Below are positions 12,984-14,848 of a DNA stretch of 14,848 nt, piece by piece. The first letter of the stretch is position 1. The number at the start of each line of letters is the position of its first letter. This DNA comes from an uncultured Methanobacteriaceae archaeon (GTDB taxonomy: Archaea > Methanobacteriota > Methanobacteria > Methanobacteriales > Methanobacteriaceae): assembly GCA_947259185.1 (NCBI GenBank), contig CAMYKT010000037.1, forward strand, positions 1-14,848, given 5' to 3'. The notes under the pieces are model-generated. The model ran no database searches, was not told the DNA's origin, and saw only the letters and a program-made list of their open reading frames with translations. A program made the position numbers and the translations under genes.

Positions 12984-14453
12984 ATGAAAAAAGAATCTGT
13001 AGGACTGGTGGAAACTAAATACTTCCAGATAGATGGATATCTAAATTTGGAAGGGGGAGAATCATTACCCTCAGTTACCCTGGCCTATGAAACCTATGGT
13101 AAGTTAAATAAGGAAAAAAATAATGTCATCCTGGTTTGCCATGCCCTTACCGGAGATGCCCATGTGGCCGGATGGTTAGAAGGCCAACCTAAACCGGGAT
13201 GGTGGGATATAATTGTAGGACCAGGTAAATGTCTGGATACTGAAAAATACTTTATAATTTGCTCCAATGTTCTGGGAGGATGTAAGGGTTCCACCGGCCC
13301 GGCCTCTATAAATCCTGAAACTGGAAAAGAGTATGGATTGGATTTTCCTGTAATCACCATTAAAGATATGGTGAATGCTCAAAAAGCCCTTATAGATTCT
13401 ATGGAAATAGATAATATATTCGCCGTTATCGGGGGATCAATGGGTGGGATGCAGGTATTGGAATGGGCAGTTTCCTATCCAGATATGGTCAGAATGGCCA
13501 TACCTATTGCTACTGCAGCCCATTCTTCACCACAACAAATTGCATTTAATGAAGTGGGAAGAAGAGCCATTATCTCTGATCCAGACTGGGAAAATGGATC
13601 TTATTATCACAAAAATCCTCCTAAAAAAGGCCTTAGTCTGGCTCGTATGATAGGCCATATAACCTATCTTTCCTCAGAATCCATGTTAGAGAAATTCGGC
13701 CGTAATTTACAGGATAAAGAAGAATACAGTTTTGATTTCGACCTGGAATTTGAAGTGGAAAGTTACCTCCACTACCAGGGAGAATCATTTGTAAAGAGAT
13801 TTGATGCCAACTCCTACCTCTACATTACCCGGGCCGTGGATTATTTTGACCTCAAGAGTAATGGTTCTCTGGTGGAAGGTTTAAAGAATGTGAAATCCAA
13901 GTTTCTGGTTATATCAGTGGATTCCGACTGGTTATATACTCCTCAGGAGTCCAAAGAAATAGTAATGGCCTTAAGTAGTAATGAAGTTGATGTAAATTAC
14001 ACCGAAATTAAATCACCCTATGGCCATGATGCCTTTTTACTGGAAGCAGGCCAGCTTAACTATATCATAGGAAATTTCTTAAGCGATACCCTGGTACAGG
14101 ATGTTATGGCTCAAGAAATAGCACTAATTAGTGAAAAAACTACTATTGAAGACGCAGCTAATCTAATGATGGATTGTAAGGTAACTCATTTGCCGGTGGT
14201 TGATTCTCAGAAAAAATTAATTGGCATAGTTACTGCCTGGGATATATCTAAATCTGTGGCCTTAAAATGCAGTACCTTAGAACAGATTATGACCAGGGAA
14301 GTGGTGGTTTCATATCCAGATGAACCTATAGAAAAAGCCGCAGCTAAAATGAAAGCACATAATATATCATCCCTCCCGGTGGTGGACTTAGAAAATAAAA
14401 TTAAAGGCATAGTTACCACCGACCATATCAGTACCCTGATAACCAAATATTAA
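12984..14453 (+). CDS. metX: Homoserine O-acetyltransferase fused to two CBS domains
   Basis: This enzyme activates homoserine with acetyl-CoA to O-acetylhomoserine, the substrate of the adjacent MetY. Residues 1-368 are an alpha/beta hydrolase of the MetX type: LAYETYGKLN, VCHALTGDAHVAGW, the nucleophile elbow GGSMGGMQ (Ser152), SDWLYTP (Asp315) and YGHDAFLLE (His348) forming the triad. Residues from about 370 to 489 hold a CBS pair: VQDVMAQEIALISEKTTIEDA with THLPVVDSQKKLIGIVTAWD, then EQIMTREVVVSYPDEPIEKA with SSLPVVDLENKIKGIVTTD. Plain MetX ends near 370 residues; CBS-tailed forms are known in methanogens and some other archaea. CBS pairs commonly bind adenosyl ligands, so feedback by S-adenosylmethionine or an adenine nucleotide is a reasonable inference. 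A homoserine O-succinyltransferase activity is less likely beside an OAH sulfhydrylase. Confidence 0.94.
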   Translation: MKKESVGLVETKYFQIDGYLNLEGGESLPSVTLAYETYGKLNKEKNNVILVCHALTGDAHVAGWLEGQPKPGWWDIIVGPGKCLDTEKYFIICSNVLGGCKGSTGPASINPETGKEYGLDFPVITIKDMVNAQKALIDSMEIDNIFAVIGGSMGGMQVLEWAVSYPDMVRMAIPIATAAHSSPQQIAFNEVGRRAIISDPDWENGSYYHKNPPKKGLSLARMIGHITYLSSESMLEKFGRNLQDKEEYSFDFDLEFEVESYLHYQGESFVKRFDANSYLYITRAVDYFDLKSNGSLVEGLKNVKSKFLVISVDSDWLYTPQESKEIVMALSSNEVDVNYTEIKSPYGHDAFLLEAGQLNYIIGNFLSDTLVQDVMAQEIALISEKTTIEDAANLMMDCKVTHLPVVDSQKKLIGIVTAWDISKSVALKCSTLEQIMTREVVVSYPDEPIEKAAAKMKAHNISSLPVVDLENKIKGIVTTDHISTLITKY

Positions 14454-14470
14454 AGGGTGCTTATAAATTA

Positions 14471-14477
14471 TTTTTTT
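14471..14477 (+). terminator. T7 after metX
   Basis: Seven Ts lie 17 bases past the metX stop, followed by a long A-run (a self-complementary T/A tract). It is the likely terminator between metX and nifS. Confidence 0.5.
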
Positions 14478-14528
14478 AAAAAAAAAATATATTTCAGCAG
14501 GAATATATATTTTATTTAGTATTATCTT

Positions 14529-14544
14529 ACTAACAATTGTAATT
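14529..14544. promoter_or_regulatory. Operator 8 (nifS promoter), degenerate
   Basis: ACTAACAATTGTAATT retains AACAATTGT exactly and loses symmetry in the outer bases. A TATATATT box (about 14503-14511) places the transcription start within it. Confidence 0.5.
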
Positions 14545-14564
14545 GAAATTCATGTTAATTAAAT

Positions 14565-14570
14565 GGAGGT
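14565..14570 (+). promoter_or_regulatory. Strong Shine-Dalgarno site of nifS
   Basis: GGAGGT, 7 bases before the ATG at 14578. With the thiS-like site it is one of the two best in the window. Confidence 0.75.
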
Positions 14571-14577
14571 AAATTAA

Positions 14578-14848
14578 ATGATTTACTTGGATCACTCTGC
14601 AACTTCACCGGTAAATCCAGAAGTTTTAAAAGCTATGGAACCTTTTTTTTCCCAGGAATTTGGTAATGCATCCACCTTTTATTCTCTGGGTAGAACCGCC
14701 CGGCAGGCTATGGAAGCTGCCCGGGAGAATGTGGCTTCTCTTATTGGGGCCAGTCCTCAGGAAATAATTTTCACCAGTGGTGGTACTGAATCAGATAACA
14801 TGGCCATGAAGGGGACTGCCTATAAATGGAAAAATAAGGGAAAGCATA
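14578..14848 (+). CDS. nifS: Cysteine desulfurase (NifS/IscS type), 3'-truncated by the window
   Basis: Ninety residues of a PLP-dependent cysteine desulfurase are present, which would convert cysteine to alanine while passing persulfide sulfur to Fe-S or thiolation partners. The N-terminus IYLDHSATSPVNPEVLKAM, FGNASTFYSLGRTARQAMEAAREN and IIFTSGGTESDNMAMKG are classic for the NifS/IscS branch. The PLP lysine and the catalytic cysteine loop lie beyond the window, so the group I or II assignment cannot be confirmed. The start is firmly set by GGAGGT upstream. The gene has its own operator and promoter downstream of the metX terminator. A scaffold gene may follow outside the window. Confidence 0.93.
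   Translation, partial: MIYLDHSATSPVNPEVLKAMEPFFSQEFGNASTFYSLGRTARQAMEAARENVASLIGASPQEIIFTSGGTESDNMAMKGTAYKWKNKGKH

Noticed and set aside
13094..13382. Minus-strand frames within metX
   Set aside because: The overlapping plus-strand sequence encodes the MetX active-site region. The antisense frames have no supporting features.
1..14848. Mobile elements, CRISPR arrays, integrase or attachment sites
   Set aside because: No transposase or integrase frame, no regularly spaced repeats and no terminal inverted repeats were found. The only tRNA shows no adjoining duplicated 3' end.

Overview
The window looks like a methanogenic archaeon of the Methanobacteriales, probably Methanobacterium-like. 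This is inferred from AT-rich DNA, TATA-box promoters with T-run terminators, three heterodisulfide-reductase (Hdr)-type genes, an archaeal style of gene packing and a MetX with C-terminal CBS domains. No mobile element, CRISPR array or rRNA was seen. Most genes concern sulfur: moving sulfide into homocysteine and cysteine, sulfur-carrier chemistry, Fe-S assembly and Hdr-like electron transfer.

Layout from left to right. A periplasmic-binding-protein-like ABC component (5-913, +) may be cut by the window edge. A NifX-like protein (1024-1416, -) diverges from a PatB/MalY-type C-S lyase (1544-2746, +). A small ThiS/MoaD-like sulfur carrier ending in Gly-Gly (2767-2973, -) lies downstream of an hdrC-hdrB-hdrA-like operon (7037 down to 3056, -). 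In that operon HdrA carries a C-terminal MvhD-like domain without the usual cysteines. Next are a GMC-type flavoprotein with a ferredoxin-like Cys motif and a ThiF/MoeB E1-like enzyme, forming one operon (9536 down to 7170, -). Then come cysS (11017-9644, -) and a tRNA-Cys(GCA) (11145-11075, -). The right end holds O-acetylhomoserine sulfhydrylase (11602-12909, +), homoserine O-acetyltransferase with two CBS domains (12984-14453, +) and the start of a NifS-type cysteine desulfurase (14578 to the edge, +).

The main observation is a palindrome, TATAACAATTGTTATA. It occurs as three perfect copies and five degenerate copies. It covers the expected transcription start, just downstream of the TATA box, of nearly every transcription unit: nifX-like, patB-like, thiS-like, GMC-thiF, tRNA-Cys(-cysS), metY, metX and nifS. 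Only the hdrCBA unit lacks it, and the promoter of the ABC gene is outside the window. The simplest reading is a local regulon controlled by an unidentified repressor that responds to sulfur, cysteine or methionine. The regulator is not encoded in the window.

How the genes may work together (inference): MetX and MetY make homocysteine from homoserine and sulfide. PatB-like, NifS and CysS/tRNA-Cys handle cysteine. The ThiS-like carrier and ThiF-like enzyme would form a thiocarboxylate relay. The GMC-Fe-S flavoprotein and the divergent HdrABC set are candidate redox partners whose substrates cannot be told from sequence. The shared operator is the best reason to treat these genes as one system.
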